From: an uncultured Pseudomonadales bacterium | GTDB lineage: Bacteria > Pseudomonadota > Gammaproteobacteria > Pseudomonadales > Pseudohongiellaceae | Direction of reading: 5' to 3' | DNA: 64,000 nucleotides | Assembly (NCBI GenBank): GCA_947259995.1 | Contig: CAMYOK010000006.1 | Coordinates: 248,001 to 312,000, forward strand | Shown here: positions 19,149 through 29,080 of the stretch, one piece after another | Numbering within the stretch: position 1 is the first letter of the stretch | Layout of the letters: every line of letters begins with the position of its first letter | Translations under genes and position numbers: made by a program | The notes under the pieces: generated by a model | The model's input: the letters and a program-made list of their open reading frames with translations, nothing else | What the model was told of the DNA's origin: nothing | Databases searched by the model: none

Positions 19149-21278
19149 TTACGCTGATTCATTTGACACACTCTCGTTCTCTGTTTGTCGTGCAAGCAGT
19201 ACAACAGTAGAGCAAGAGAATAAATTTAGTCGCCGCTCTAGCATGCATTTATCTGAGTCAGGTACCCCCGATTGGGTTGCGGTATCCAACAACACTTCCC
19301 AATTCTTGACTCCCGCAATTATCGGTAAGCTGAAGCCTAATGCTGCACGACCAGCATGAAATATGATTAACATGCGGTGGCGTGTCTTAGTTGCGGGGTC
19401 TACTCCCACTAACATGTAGCCTAGAGTCCTTGCATGATGCTCTTGCCAATGGCCCGCTTGCATGAGTTCACCGCTATCGTTGTACCAAAGAATGTCGGGA
19501 TCATCCTCGTGCATCGCTTCGTGCACATAGTGGTCGAAAAAAAGATAGCTATATTTCGCCCGCAACGCAGTTAGGTACGATGTAAACTTCTGCTGCGCAG
19601 GTCCTGCCTCACTAGAAGCGTCCCAATTGATCCAATTCGTATTATTGTCCTGACAATAAGAGTTATTGTTACCGTTTTTACTCCGGCAACTCTCATCGCC
19701 ACCAAAGATCATTGGTATTCCTTGTGACAACAGAAGTGTTGCAAGAAAATTTCGTTGTTGGCGCTGGCGCAAGACAGTGACGGTTTTATCGTGAGTTTCA
19801 CCTTCAATGCCAAAATTATCACTGTAGTTTTCACGATGGCCATCTTGGTTATTTTCACCATTAAGCTCGTTATGGCGATCTTTATAGGTCACCAAATCAT
19901 TGAGCGTAAAGCCATCGTGGCTGGTGATGAAATTTACGCTCGCCGTGGGGCGACGTCCCGCATGTTCAAAAATATCACTCGAGCCATGAATACGGCGTGC
20001 AAACTCAGGTAGCATGCCTGCATCCCCTCGCCAGAATCGGCGCACTGTGTCTCGGTAGCGATCATTCCACTCACTCCAGCCCGGAGGAAACTGACCTAGT
20101 TGATACCCTCCAGGACCAATATCCCAAGGTTCGGCAATCAGCTTGGTTCCTGCTAGCGTTGGGTCTTGCAACAGCGCATCGAAAAAACCACTGCCTTGGT
20201 CAAAACCATAGGACTCCCGGCCTAAGATGGGTGCCAAGTCAAACCTGAAACCATCAACCTGCATCGCACTAGCCCAGTAACGCATACAATCCATGATCAA
20301 CTGCACTACTCGCGGGTGCATCAAATTGAGAGTATTTCCACAACCGGTATCGTTGATATAAAATCGCTTATCTTCTGGCTGTAACCGGTAATACGATAAA
20401 TTGTCTATGCCGCGAAACGAAAAGCTTGGCCCAAGACGCCCCCCTTCTGAAGTGTGATTAAATACCATGTCCAATATCACTTCGATGCCTGCGTCATGAA
20501 ACGACTCAACCATGTTTCTACACTCTATAATGGAGTCACTGCTCAAATAGGCTTGATGCGGGGCGAAAAAGCAAAGGCTGTTATAACCCCAGTAATTTAC
20601 TAAACCCTTCTCATGTAAAAAGGGTTCGCTGACAAAGCTTTGGATAGGCATTAACTCAACAGAAGTGACTCCTAGGTTTTTCAAGTAGCTAATGACTTGA
20701 TCATGCCCCATACCCGCAAAACTGCCTCGTTGCTCAGGAGGAATCCCAGGGTGCGAAATAGTGAACCCGCGTACATGAGTCTCATAAATCACCGTTGCTG
20801 AGGCAGGAATGCGATGACTTACTCGTGTACTGCCTAGAATGTCTTTTACAACCACACATTTAGGCATAAACGCTGTGTTGTCGCGCTGATCAAATATTAA
20901 GTCTTTATCTACGTGATTAACGTCAAAAGCATAGTGAGTATCAGACCACTCAAAACTCCCTATTAATTGTTTACAATAAGGATCGAGGGATATTTTGTTC
21001 GCATTGAATCTGTGCCCTGAATGAATCTGCCACGGACCATGGACACGATAAGCATACACAGTCCCTGGGCCTGCTTTAGGCAAATACCCGTGCCATACTT
21101 GATTTGTCAGCTCTGGCATTTCTAAACGCTGGATCTCGCGCGAACCATTCGGGCTAAACAAGCATAATTCAACACGCTGCGCATGAGCCGAGAACAACGC
21201 GAAATTTACGCCCTCTCCATCCCAAGTGGCGCCTAGTGGATAGGGGCTACCGGCTACTAAAGTGACTGCCTGCTTCAT
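19149..21278 (-). CDS. glgX: Glycogen debranching enzyme (isoamylase type, GH13)
   Basis: Hydrolyses alpha-1,6 branches left after phosphorylase action. It has an N-terminal CBM48-like domain (about 10-110) and a GH13 barrel with the nucleophile in VDGFRFDLA, the acid/base Glu in LIAEPWDIG, and the transition-state His-Asp in FITSHDGFTL. The ENNQDGHRENYSDNFG stretch is characteristic of the GlgX/isoamylase group. Length 709 is normal. Its ATG overlaps the glgB stop by four bases, so translation is probably coupled to glgB. Confidence 0.95.
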   Translation of the reverse strand: MKQAVTLVAGSPYPLGATWDGEGVNFALFSAHAQRVELCLFSPNGSREIQRLEMPELTNQVWHGYLPKAGPGTVYAYRVHGPWQIHSGHRFNANKISLDPYCKQLIGSFEWSDTHYAFDVNHVDKDLIFDQRDNTAFMPKCVVVKDILGSTRVSHRIPASATVIYETHVRGFTISHPGIPPEQRGSFAGMGHDQVISYLKNLGVTSVELMPIQSFVSEPFLHEKGLVNYWGYNSLCFFAPHQAYLSSDSIIECRNMVESFHDAGIEVILDMVFNHTSEGGRLGPSFSFRGIDNLSYYRLQPEDKRFYINDTGCGNTLNLMHPRVVQLIMDCMRYWASAMQVDGFRFDLAPILGRESYGFDQGSGFFDALLQDPTLAGTKLIAEPWDIGPGGYQLGQFPPGWSEWNDRYRDTVRRFWRGDAGMLPEFARRIHGSSDIFEHAGRRPTASVNFITSHDGFTLNDLVTYKDRHNELNGENNQDGHRENYSDNFGIEGETHDKTVTVLRQRQQRNFLATLLLSQGIPMIFGGDESCRSKNGNNNSYCQDNNTNWINWDASSEAGPAQQKFTSYLTALRAKYSYLFFDHYVHEAMHEDDPDILWYNDSGELMQAGHWQEHHARTLGYMLVGVDPATKTRHRMLIIFHAGRAALGFSLPIIAGVKNWEVLLDTATQSGVPDSDKCMLERRLNLFSCSTVVLLARQTENESVSNESA

Positions 21279-23266
21279 AAGCTTCCTGTTTGCAAAAACA
21301 ACACTGTCGCTAATGGCGGCACAGTGATCCGTATTGACCAGTGCCGATCATGTGAAGCGATATTTTCTGCTTGCACCCCACCATAGTTACCCACATCACC
21401 TCCTCCATAGAGCGCCGAATCGCTATTGAGAATCTCCTTGTAGAAACCTGGGCCTTGGACACCAATACGATAGTGCTCATGTACAGTGGGCGTCATGTTC
21501 ACGACCGCAAGCACACAGTCTTGTTCGGAGTTTGTGATTTTTCGCGCATAGATAAATAACGCTTTTCCATTCGCATCGGCTTCAATCCATTCAAAACCAT
21601 CCGCATCGCAATCGCCTTGATAGAGAGCAGGATTCGCTGTGCACACAGCATTCAAGTCTCGCACCAATCGTTGTATCCCTTTATGCGCATCGAAATCTAA
21701 TAAAGACCAATCGAGGCTATGGTCGTGACTCCACTCTTTACGCTGTGCGAACTCGCCACCCATGAACAGAAGTTTTTTACCCGGGTGGCTCCACATAAAA
21801 CCGTAATAGGCACGAAGATTGGCGAATTTCTGCCAATCATCTCCAGGCATTTTTTCCAGAAGTGAACGTTTACCATGTACCACCTCATCATGGCTAAGCG
21901 GTAGAATAAAATTCTCTGAAAACGCGTAAAGCAAACCGAAACTTAAATCAGAACGATGGTACTGTCGGTGAATTGGATCTCTGGCCATATAGCGAAGAGA
22001 ATCATTCATCCAACCTAAGTTCCATTTAAAGCCAAAGCCTAGGCCACCGTTTGAGGTGTAATCAGTGACCCCTGGCCAGGCCGTGGATTCTTCTGCGATC
22101 ATCGCAACACCAGGGAAATTTTTATAGACACGCTCGTTGATCTGTTTTAACAAATGAATGGCTTCCAGATTCTCCTTGCCGCCAAACTGATTCGGCAACC
22201 ACTCGCCCTCTTCTCGGCTATAATTCAAATACAGCATCGAGGCGACCGCATCGAAACGGAGCCCATCGATATGAAACTCCGACAGCCAATAAACCGCATT
22301 GCTTAGTAGATAACTGACGACTTCAGAGCGGCCATAATTAAAAATGAGAGTATTCCAATCAGGGTGAAACCCCAAGCGCGGATCAGCATGCTCATAAAGA
22401 CAGCTGCCATCGAAGTTCCCCAAACCGTGTTCGTCTGAGGGGAAATGAGCCGGAACCCAATCCAATAAAACTCCTAAGCCCTTACTATGGGCTTGATCAA
22501 TCAAGTATCGAAACTCGTTGGGGGTTCCAAAGCGCCGAGTAGGAGAATATAAGCCGATTGGTTGATACCCCCATGAGCCATCAAACGGGTACTCGCTCAT
22601 CGGCATAAATTGAATGTGAGTAAAGCGCATTTCTAAAACGTAGTTTATTAGCTGATCCGCTAACTCTTCATAGCTTAAATAACTGTCATCATGCCAATGT
22701 CGGCGCCAAGAACCGGCATGTACTTCATAGATCAGCATCTGCGAGTTATGCAGTGCGCCATCCTTCCTTTGGCGCATCCACTGCGCATCTGTCCAAGCAA
22801 ACTTTTCTTTGCTTGGCACCAAGGAAGCGGTGTCTGGCCGCAACTGCGTGGATCTTGCATACGGGTCAGCTTTCCATGGCAAAGTATTCCCGTCGGCTCC
22901 TACAATTTGGTATTTATAATAGCTTCCCTCTGGAAGTTGCGGGATGAAACATTCCCACACTCCAAAGTCCCTATGCAGGTCCATGGCGTGACTCTCTGGG
23001 TTCCATCCATTGAAATCACCAATAACAGAAACTTTCTGCGCACTGGGTGCCCACACAGCAAAAAGTACACCTTCCACACCATCAACATCCCGATGATTCG
23101 CTCCCATAAACCTGTACGCTTGCTCTTGCTCTCCACGACTAAACAGGTAAAGGTCTTCATCACGTAACAAACATCGATAAGTGTTAACACCCAGCGTCGA
23201 ATCTGCGGGTTTCTTCTGCCGTTGCGAACCCTTTTTAGCCCGCGGGGCTCGAGGTTTACTACTCAT
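21275..23266 (-). CDS. glgB: 1,4-alpha-glucan branching enzyme (GH13)
   Basis: Introduces alpha-1,6 branches into glycogen. A single CBM48 domain (VLFAVWAPSAQKVSVIGDFNGWN, about 65-90) precedes the GH13 barrel with the nucleophile in GLRFDAVASML, acid/base Glu in MIAEESTAWPG and His-Asp in LSHDEVVHGKRSL; the C-terminal beta domain ends in VPPLATVLFL. At 663 residues it is shorter than E. coli GlgB (728) and seems to have one rather than two N-terminal beta modules, a form common in other bacteria. A basic Lys/Arg/Pro-rich leader occupies the first ~22 residues. It overlaps malQ and glgX by four bases each. Confidence 0.95.
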   Translation of the reverse strand: MSSKPRAPRAKKGSQRQKKPADSTLGVNTYRCLLRDEDLYLFSRGEQEQAYRFMGANHRDVDGVEGVLFAVWAPSAQKVSVIGDFNGWNPESHAMDLHRDFGVWECFIPQLPEGSYYKYQIVGADGNTLPWKADPYARSTQLRPDTASLVPSKEKFAWTDAQWMRQRKDGALHNSQMLIYEVHAGSWRRHWHDDSYLSYEELADQLINYVLEMRFTHIQFMPMSEYPFDGSWGYQPIGLYSPTRRFGTPNEFRYLIDQAHSKGLGVLLDWVPAHFPSDEHGLGNFDGSCLYEHADPRLGFHPDWNTLIFNYGRSEVVSYLLSNAVYWLSEFHIDGLRFDAVASMLYLNYSREEGEWLPNQFGGKENLEAIHLLKQINERVYKNFPGVAMIAEESTAWPGVTDYTSNGGLGFGFKWNLGWMNDSLRYMARDPIHRQYHRSDLSFGLLYAFSENFILPLSHDEVVHGKRSLLEKMPGDDWQKFANLRAYYGFMWSHPGKKLLFMGGEFAQRKEWSHDHSLDWSLLDFDAHKGIQRLVRDLNAVCTANPALYQGDCDADGFEWIEADANGKALFIYARKITNSEQDCVLAVVNMTPTVHEHYRIGVQGPGFYKEILNSDSALYGGGDVGNYGGVQAENIASHDRHWSIRITVPPLATVLFLQTGSL

Positions 23267-25485
23267 GACAAACCTCTTTCTTGGCTAAATCCAGACAATA
23301 ATTTTTCTCCTAGCTCGGAACCGATTAATGCACCGACATCAGTCGGGAGTCGGCGACTCCAATTTGGGTACTCATTGCTAGTACCAGGAATATTAACTGG
23401 AGTTTCAAGTAGAGCAAGATCGTCCAGTTGGACTGAGATCAACTGCGAAGCACTTCGTGCACAACATCGAATTATTGCGGCACATAATGTGCTATCAAAG
23501 GGGTGGTCAACACTATCGCCTTGCCACTGTGTTGGTAGCAACCATTGCTCCCCCAAGCAGTATAAAATCTGCCCCTTTTCCTCTCTTCGCTGGTGCAGCT
23601 GTTCCTGTAATTCGCTCTCTGAGCCGATCAATTGCAATTCATATCGAAGCTTTAAATCGAAACCATTCCACCACGCGGCGAGAGTAGGCACATCGTGATT
23701 CGCGATCATGGTCAGTGCTTTCGGATTGTAATGCTCTGGCTTTTTAAAATGCCAAGAGTCATATTTTTCGAAATAAAATAAGGCATTAGAAAATACAGCG
23801 GAATCTCTAATGTACGTTCTAACCTCTGGTGGCACGATGCCAAGGTCTTCCCCTATAACGACGCATTTATTGCGGATACTCTCCAAGCGCAGGATTGCAA
23901 AGAGTTCATCGGCGTTGTAGTGCACATAGGCCCCGACGCCACGACCAGCATAACGAGGGCTCCACCATAAGCGCATCAAAGCCATAACATGATCGATACG
24001 CAAAGCACCACAGTGCGCCATGTTGGTTTGCAGAAGCCTAATAAAATGCCGGTAGGCATCGAACCGCAGCGCATGTGGGTCTAAAGGTGGCAACCCCCAG
24101 TTTTGTCCTTGCGGAGCAAGGGGGTCAGGAGGCGCCCCTATACTGGCGAGTTCACAATACAAATTACTCTGCAGCTTGATCTCGGCCCCTGATCCATCCC
24201 CTCCGACAGCCAAGTCTCGAATAAGGCCGATGCGCATACCGCATTGCATTGCCAACTGTTGGCAAGCAGCAAGTTGCAACTCGGCTAGCCACTGCGTGTA
24301 AAGGGTATAACGCGGATCGGATTCCACTTTACTCGCATTCTGAGTGCGTAATCGCGCCGCTTCAAACTCTGCAAACTCAAGAAAATCTGGCTGTTGCTCA
24401 TGCACAAATGCGGTAAACTCTAGTGCACGCATCGAGTTTTTAAGTATGTGCTCATTCACAAAGTGCTCAAACATCAAAGCGAACACTTCACGTTTACATT
24501 GTGCGACCTTCGGGTAGTCAATACGATCATTGTTTCTAAGCGCCTTTAAGCGTTGCTGCCACTGTCGACTTTCTACTAGCAATTGCACCGCAGCGGCGTC
24601 TGTATACTCGGGAACAGACTCTTGATCCACATATAGGATATTTAAGCGCCGCCGATCATTCGGACTATAGGGGCTACACTGCTCTGGCGAATCAATATTC
24701 AATGCATGTAACGGGTTCAATGCGAGAAAACTCGCCTGCTTTGCACTGGCACAACGCACCAATTCTGCTAGATCGCTAAAATCCCCCATCCCCCAATTAC
24801 GTGCCGAACGCAGAGTATAGAGTTGCACTGAAAACCCCCACAATCGACACCCCGCCAACGACCAATCTGGCTCGTACGCCCTAGACGGGGCGACTATTAC
24901 ACTGGCATTTAAACTTCCAAGGCCGTGCTGGGCGCTAACCGAAGAGTCTAAGCACTGCAAATGAAGTTGGTGATACCCTATGGAGACCGCAGCATTTGTT
25001 AACTCTGGAATCTCTAGCTCTCGAGCGCTGTAGATTTGCTCGTTAAATTCCTTTTGTCCTGTTTGCTGAAGACAGTGGGGATAAAAATCCCCATTAAAGA
25101 CACTGCCATCTTCGCACCTCAACGTCCATTCCCATGCACATTCGAGCGCAGCACTTGGAAGATAAAGCAGTACTGTTGCCTGTGTGCCAATAGTCAGCAC
25201 AGTGACTGGGGCTAGAACAAATTTGAATACTTCTTGTTGTGCATTCGCTAAGGCAGTATTTAATTTTGTAGAATCAATATGCGCCTCAGAGAATAAATCG
25301 ACACCACGAAAAAGGAGAATATCAAGGCGATCGCTAAAGGGGATCTGGGCGATATTGCCAGAGAACTCGATATACTCCTTTGCTATGCCATAAAGAAAAA
25401 ACAGCTCTTCAATTTGCCCACGGCGATCAGCATCTAGGTCTTCACATACTTGTAAAAGTAGGCTGTAATCGGGAAGCTTAGTCAT
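23263..25485 (-). CDS. malQ: 4-alpha-glucanotransferase (amylomaltase, GH77)
   Basis: Transfers alpha-1,4-glucan segments between maltodextrins, releasing glucose that the adjacent glucokinase can phosphorylate. The GH77 signatures are RIGLIRDLAVGGDGSGAE with the nucleophile Asp, LRIDHVMALMRLWW, VIGEDLGIVPPEVR with the acid/base Glu, and MIANHDVPTLAAWW. It has an N-terminal extension of about 200 residues before the barrel, as in E. coli MalQ (694 residues); here the total is 740. It overlaps glk by eight bases and glgB by four. Short maltodextrins produced by GlgX and GlgP are the probable substrates. Confidence 0.93.
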   Translation of the reverse strand: MTKLPDYSLLLQVCEDLDADRRGQIEELFFLYGIAKEYIEFSGNIAQIPFSDRLDILLFRGVDLFSEAHIDSTKLNTALANAQQEVFKFVLAPVTVLTIGTQATVLLYLPSAALECAWEWTLRCEDGSVFNGDFYPHCLQQTGQKEFNEQIYSARELEIPELTNAAVSIGYHQLHLQCLDSSVSAQHGLGSLNASVIVAPSRAYEPDWSLAGCRLWGFSVQLYTLRSARNWGMGDFSDLAELVRCASAKQASFLALNPLHALNIDSPEQCSPYSPNDRRRLNILYVDQESVPEYTDAAAVQLLVESRQWQQRLKALRNNDRIDYPKVAQCKREVFALMFEHFVNEHILKNSMRALEFTAFVHEQQPDFLEFAEFEAARLRTQNASKVESDPRYTLYTQWLAELQLAACQQLAMQCGMRIGLIRDLAVGGDGSGAEIKLQSNLYCELASIGAPPDPLAPQGQNWGLPPLDPHALRFDAYRHFIRLLQTNMAHCGALRIDHVMALMRLWWSPRYAGRGVGAYVHYNADELFAILRLESIRNKCVVIGEDLGIVPPEVRTYIRDSAVFSNALFYFEKYDSWHFKKPEHYNPKALTMIANHDVPTLAAWWNGFDLKLRYELQLIGSESELQEQLHQRREEKGQILYCLGEQWLLPTQWQGDSVDHPFDSTLCAAIIRCCARSASQLISVQLDDLALLETPVNIPGTSNEYPNWSRRLPTDVGALIGSELGEKLLSGFSQERGLS

Positions 25486-26467
25486 GCACCCTCCGAGAGA
25501 ATTCAGCGCAACCCAGAAGCCCTGGATACGGCAAAGTTACTCGGCCCACCGGTAACTGTTGGCACCAATGCGAAAAGGGTCCTTTGTTGGTAAAGCGGGC
25601 TAAAAATAGCTGCTGATCGAACAAACCCTCCATCGCTTTTAACATTGCCCCAGACAAGAACAAACCCGACAGACTGCCATTCGCTAGTGCAATATCGCCG
25701 CAAATAGATCCTAATATGCCCGTAAAGTCACGAATGACCTTTAGGCACAAGGGATCACCCTGTTCTGCTCGTGCGACTATGGCGGCGGCGTGCAATTCGG
25801 ATTCGTCTCCTTGCAGAAATGCGTTTGCCCAAAATAGATTAGCAAGGCCTGGGCCAGAAAGAAGGTGCTCCACCGAAACTCTCGGAAACCGTTTCCACAA
25901 AAGTGCAAGTATCTGCAGCTCATGCTCATTCACCGGCGCAAAAGAAAGATGCCCGGGCTCTGAATCTAAGATTTCGCCACTGGGCAAAAGACTTGCTCCA
26001 CCGAAGCCAGTGCCGGGCCCGACGATACTGCGCGTATGCGTGGCGGGAAGGGCCAGCGATCGAGCGGAAACGCCCCGCTGCCACCACTGTACCTGCTCAT
26101 CGCTCAGCTGCGCTAAACTGTATGCTTGCGCAGTAAAATCGTTTAGCACATGTACGGGAAAACCAAGGGATATTTCTAATGCTGTACGACTAAACTCCCA
26201 AGAGGAGTTGGTCAAGGTTATGACATCGTCTTGCACACATGCCGCAATAGCTAGACAAGCTTTAACCGGTTTGACAGCGACACATTGGGTGAGTGTTTTA
26301 ATATAGGACTGAATTGCGTCTTCGAAACGCTCATATTCAGAGCACGCAAAAGTTTCGATGCACTGCAATGAGGCGCTTTGTTCTGTCACATAGGCAAAGC
26401 GTACATTGGTGCCACCAATATCCGCCAGCACATGCACCGATAATAATTGACTGCTTATTGAACCCAC
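25478..26467 (-). CDS. glk: Glucokinase
   Basis: ATP-dependent kinase that makes glucose-6-phosphate, linking MalQ-released glucose to Zwf. The N-terminal phosphate motif LADIGGTNVRFAYV, the catalytic Asp in VLNDFTAQAYSLA, and GPGTGFGGASLLPSGEILDSEPGH are the marks of the bacterial Glk family (PF02685). The start is uncertain: a GTG at 26467 with GGGGTG about 7 bases upstream gives 329 residues and was preferred; a GTG at 26497 sits too close to an AGGAAG and adds ten residues (Cys/Arg/Gly-rich) not typical of the family. It overlaps malQ by eight bases. The edd gene lies 78 bases upstream of this start. Confidence 0.93.
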   Translation of the reverse strand: MGSISSQLLSVHVLADIGGTNVRFAYVTEQSASLQCIETFACSEYERFEDAIQSYIKTLTQCVAVKPVKACLAIAACVQDDVITLTNSSWEFSRTALEISLGFPVHVLNDFTAQAYSLAQLSDEQVQWWQRGVSARSLALPATHTRSIVGPGTGFGGASLLPSGEILDSEPGHLSFAPVNEHELQILALLWKRFPRVSVEHLLSGPGLANLFWANAFLQGDESELHAAAIVARAEQGDPLCLKVIRDFTGILGSICGDIALANGSLSGLFLSGAMLKAMEGLFDQQLFLARFTNKGPFSHWCQQLPVGRVTLPYPGLLGCAEFSRRVHD

Positions 26468-26544
26468 TTGATCACCCCGCCCACATCGACACAGCACCTT
26501 CCTAGCACACTAGGACAAAAAGCAATCACTCGCGAGACAAAATA

Positions 26545-28365
26545 TTAGAACACCGACGCTCCGGTCTTCGCACTACTACTATTTTGCCTAAAACAATCAA
26601 ACAAGCTACGACCTAGCGTGCTTTGCAACTGGGCGGCCTCAAGGCTAATGTTCGGCAATGTCGCAGTTCGCATCGACATCTCCTGTGCACTTAACTGAAC
26701 TGTAACTGTGCCCTCATCTGCATCTAAAGCGATAATATCGCCAGTCTTCAAACGGGCTAGCGGCCCTCCATCCAAAGCCTCTGGGCTCATATGAATTGCA
26801 GCAGGCACCTTGCCTGAGGCTCCGGACATCCGCCCATCTGTAAGCAAAGCGACTTGAAAGCCTTTGTCTTGTATGACGCCAAGATGCGGAGTCAATTGAT
26901 GTAACTCAGGCATCCCGTTTGCTTTTGGCCCTTGAAAACGTACTACGGCGATAAAGTCCCGTTCATACTGGCCTGTTTTTAGCGCAGCCACCATTTCATC
27001 TTGATCATTAAACACCACGCAAGGAGCCGTCACCTTACGATGCTGTTTTTGCACCGCTGATGTTTTGATCACACCAACTCCCAAATTACCCTGCAATAAT
27101 CGAATGCCGCTTTCTTTGTCGAAAGGTTGCGAGATTGGCCGCAGAACATCGGGCAGCAAGGATTCTTTGCGCGCTGGTAGCCATTGCAGCTTGCCATTCT
27201 CATTCAGAGTGGGTGCCAACTCAAACGGGTCCAAGCCATGCCCCATCAAGGAATCAACATCTTCATTGAGCAAACCTGCACTGCGCAGTTCGCGCACCAA
27301 AAATGCCATTCCGCCGGCACGCTGAAAGGCGTTGACGTCAGCCTCGCCGTTGGGATACACCCTCAGCAACAAAGGCACGATCCGCGCTAGCTTGTCAAAA
27401 TCTTCCCAAATTAAATGTATGCCTGCTGCTTGCGCCATCGCTAGCAAGTGCAAGGTATGGTTGGTCGAACCACCCGTGGCGAGCAATGCAACCAGGGCGT
27501 TAACAATGCTCTCCTCCTTGACCATTGCAGACAAAGGCAAATGCGCGCCATCCACATCGGCTGCCGCTATCACCCGAGTGACAGTTTCTTGAGTTAAGGC
27601 ACTGCGTAATGGGTCTTCGGGGTTGACGAACGACGCCCCAGGTAGTTGCACCCCAAGCATTTCCATTAATACTTGATTACTATTTGCCGTTCCATAAAAG
27701 GTACAAGTTCCAGGGCTATGGTAGGAATCTGACTCAGCAGTTAATAACTCTTCTTTGGTCGCCTCTCCTGCTGCATACTTTTGCCGTACAGCAGCTTTTT
27801 CTTTGTTTGGAATACCCGAGGGCATTGGCCCTGCAGGAATAAAACCAGCCGGCAAATGCCCAAACTGTAGGGCTCCAATCATCATGCCTGGCACAATCTT
27901 GTCGCAGACGCCAAGGCACAGCACCCCATCAAAAAGGTTGTGGCTAAGACTAATGGCGGTCGACATCGCAATGACATCGCGACTAAATAGACTGAGCTCC
28001 ATGCCGGCTTGGCCTTGGGTTACGCCATCACACATCGCGGGAACACCGCCCGCCACTTGCGCGCTCGAACCAACACTGCGAGCCACCTCTTTGATCTGCT
28101 CAGGGTAATATTGCAAAGGTTGATGTGCCGAAAGCATGTCATTGAATGCTGTCACGATGCCCAAATTGGCACTTTGCATTAGCCGAATAGTTTGTTTGTC
28201 TGTCTCGCCACAGGCAGCAAAACCGTGGGCAAGATTGCCACAGGAGAGCTTTCGGCGCGGAGGCAACTCGTCGCGTGTGCGTTGCATTCGGTTCAGATAT
28301 ATTTTACGTGATTCAACGCTACGAGCACGAATTGCGTCGGTCACTTCCTGGAGCACTGCGTGCAT
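26545..28365 (-). CDS. edd: 6-phosphogluconate dehydratase (Entner-Doudoroff)
   Basis: IlvD/Edd-family iron-sulfur dehydratase that makes 2-keto-3-deoxy-6-phosphogluconate. The family blocks are MCDGVTQGQAGMELSLFSRD, VCDKIVPGMMIGAL, AGPMPSGIPNKEK and GTCTFYGTANSNQ, containing the cysteines expected to hold the cluster, plus DGRMSGASGKVPAAIH near the C-terminus. At 606 residues it matches Edd rather than the shorter IlvD, and the neighbouring pgl and zwf settle the choice. KDPG aldolase (eda) usually accompanies edd but is absent from this window. It starts 10 bases after pgl. Confidence 0.96.
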   Translation of the reverse strand: MHAVLQEVTDAIRARSVESRKIYLNRMQRTRDELPPRRKLSCGNLAHGFAACGETDKQTIRLMQSANLGIVTAFNDMLSAHQPLQYYPEQIKEVARSVGSSAQVAGGVPAMCDGVTQGQAGMELSLFSRDVIAMSTAISLSHNLFDGVLCLGVCDKIVPGMMIGALQFGHLPAGFIPAGPMPSGIPNKEKAAVRQKYAAGEATKEELLTAESDSYHSPGTCTFYGTANSNQVLMEMLGVQLPGASFVNPEDPLRSALTQETVTRVIAAADVDGAHLPLSAMVKEESIVNALVALLATGGSTNHTLHLLAMAQAAGIHLIWEDFDKLARIVPLLLRVYPNGEADVNAFQRAGGMAFLVRELRSAGLLNEDVDSLMGHGLDPFELAPTLNENGKLQWLPARKESLLPDVLRPISQPFDKESGIRLLQGNLGVGVIKTSAVQKQHRKVTAPCVVFNDQDEMVAALKTGQYERDFIAVVRFQGPKANGMPELHQLTPHLGVIQDKGFQVALLTDGRMSGASGKVPAAIHMSPEALDGGPLARLKTGDIIALDADEGTVTVQLSAQEMSMRTATLPNISLEAAQLQSTLGRSLFDCFRQNSSSAKTGASVF

Positions 28366-28375
28366 ATCACACTCC

Positions 28376-29077
28376 CTATTTTTGATCTGCGTAGTAAATT
28401 TCGATTGGCACAGCCGTCTGGTGCAACACTGCCCTTACAGGCAATTCATAGACAGGCCCCGAAAGCATGGCGTTATCTAAGACGGCTTTTTTTTTCGCCC
28501 CGGTAAAATGCAAAAACACTTTTGCGGCACTCAATACCGTCGCAAGACTTAGCGTCATACGGGCATGAGGCGCACGCACCGGCTGTACACCACAACAAAT
28601 TCGGTCTTTAGATTCTAACGCTTCTTTAAGCCCATCAGATTGGGGAAAGAAAGAGGCCGTATGCCCATCTTCTCCCATTCCTAAGACCACAACATCGAGC
28701 GGCAGCACTTTTAAGTACAGAGTCGCCTCTAAGTCAAAAGTAGCTAACGCGGGAGCATTGTGATCCGTTTTTAAACCGACAAAACGAGCGTCGGCTGCGC
28801 GATCTTGCAAAAAATATTGCCGCACAAGGTTTGCATTGGAGTCTTTATCGGTTTCAGGAACCCAACGCTCATCTACTAGAGTAATGACCACTTTTGACCA
28901 AGCAAGCTCGGATTGCGACAGCGCTTGAAACAAGCCTATTGGAGTGCTTCCTCCGGACACGGCAATACTTGCGACACCTCGTTTTTCAATAGCCTCGCGT
29001 AGAGCTCCCACGATACTCTTTGCCAGATCTATGACCAGTTCATTATCATGAGCATAATGATGGATGCTCCACACCAT
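28376..29077 (-). CDS. pgl: 6-phosphogluconolactonase
   Basis: Hydrolyses 6-phosphogluconolactone to 6-phosphogluconate, the step between Zwf and Edd. The DevB/SOL-type signatures are AVSGGSTPIGLFQAL (about 39-53), TLVDERWVPETDKDSNANL (about 85-105) and VLGMGEDGHTASFFP (about 145-160). The length of 233 residues is normal. It begins 3 bases after the zwf stop and ends 10 bases before edd, giving the textbook order zwf-pgl-edd. No alternative function is likely. Confidence 0.96.
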   Translation of the reverse strand: MVWSIHHYAHDNELVIDLAKSIVGALREAIEKRGVASIAVSGGSTPIGLFQALSQSELAWSKVVITLVDERWVPETDKDSNANLVRQYFLQDRAADARFVGLKTDHNAPALATFDLEATLYLKVLPLDVVVLGMGEDGHTASFFPQSDGLKEALESKDRICCGVQPVRAPHARMTLSLATVLSAAKVFLHFTGAKKKAVLDNAMLSGPVYELPVRAVLHQTAVPIEIYYADQK

Positions 29078-29080
29078 AAA

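Noticed and set aside
21275..23266. Truncated glgB
   Set aside because: The 663-residue length lacks only one N-terminal beta module, a form common in other bacteria, and all catalytic blocks are present.
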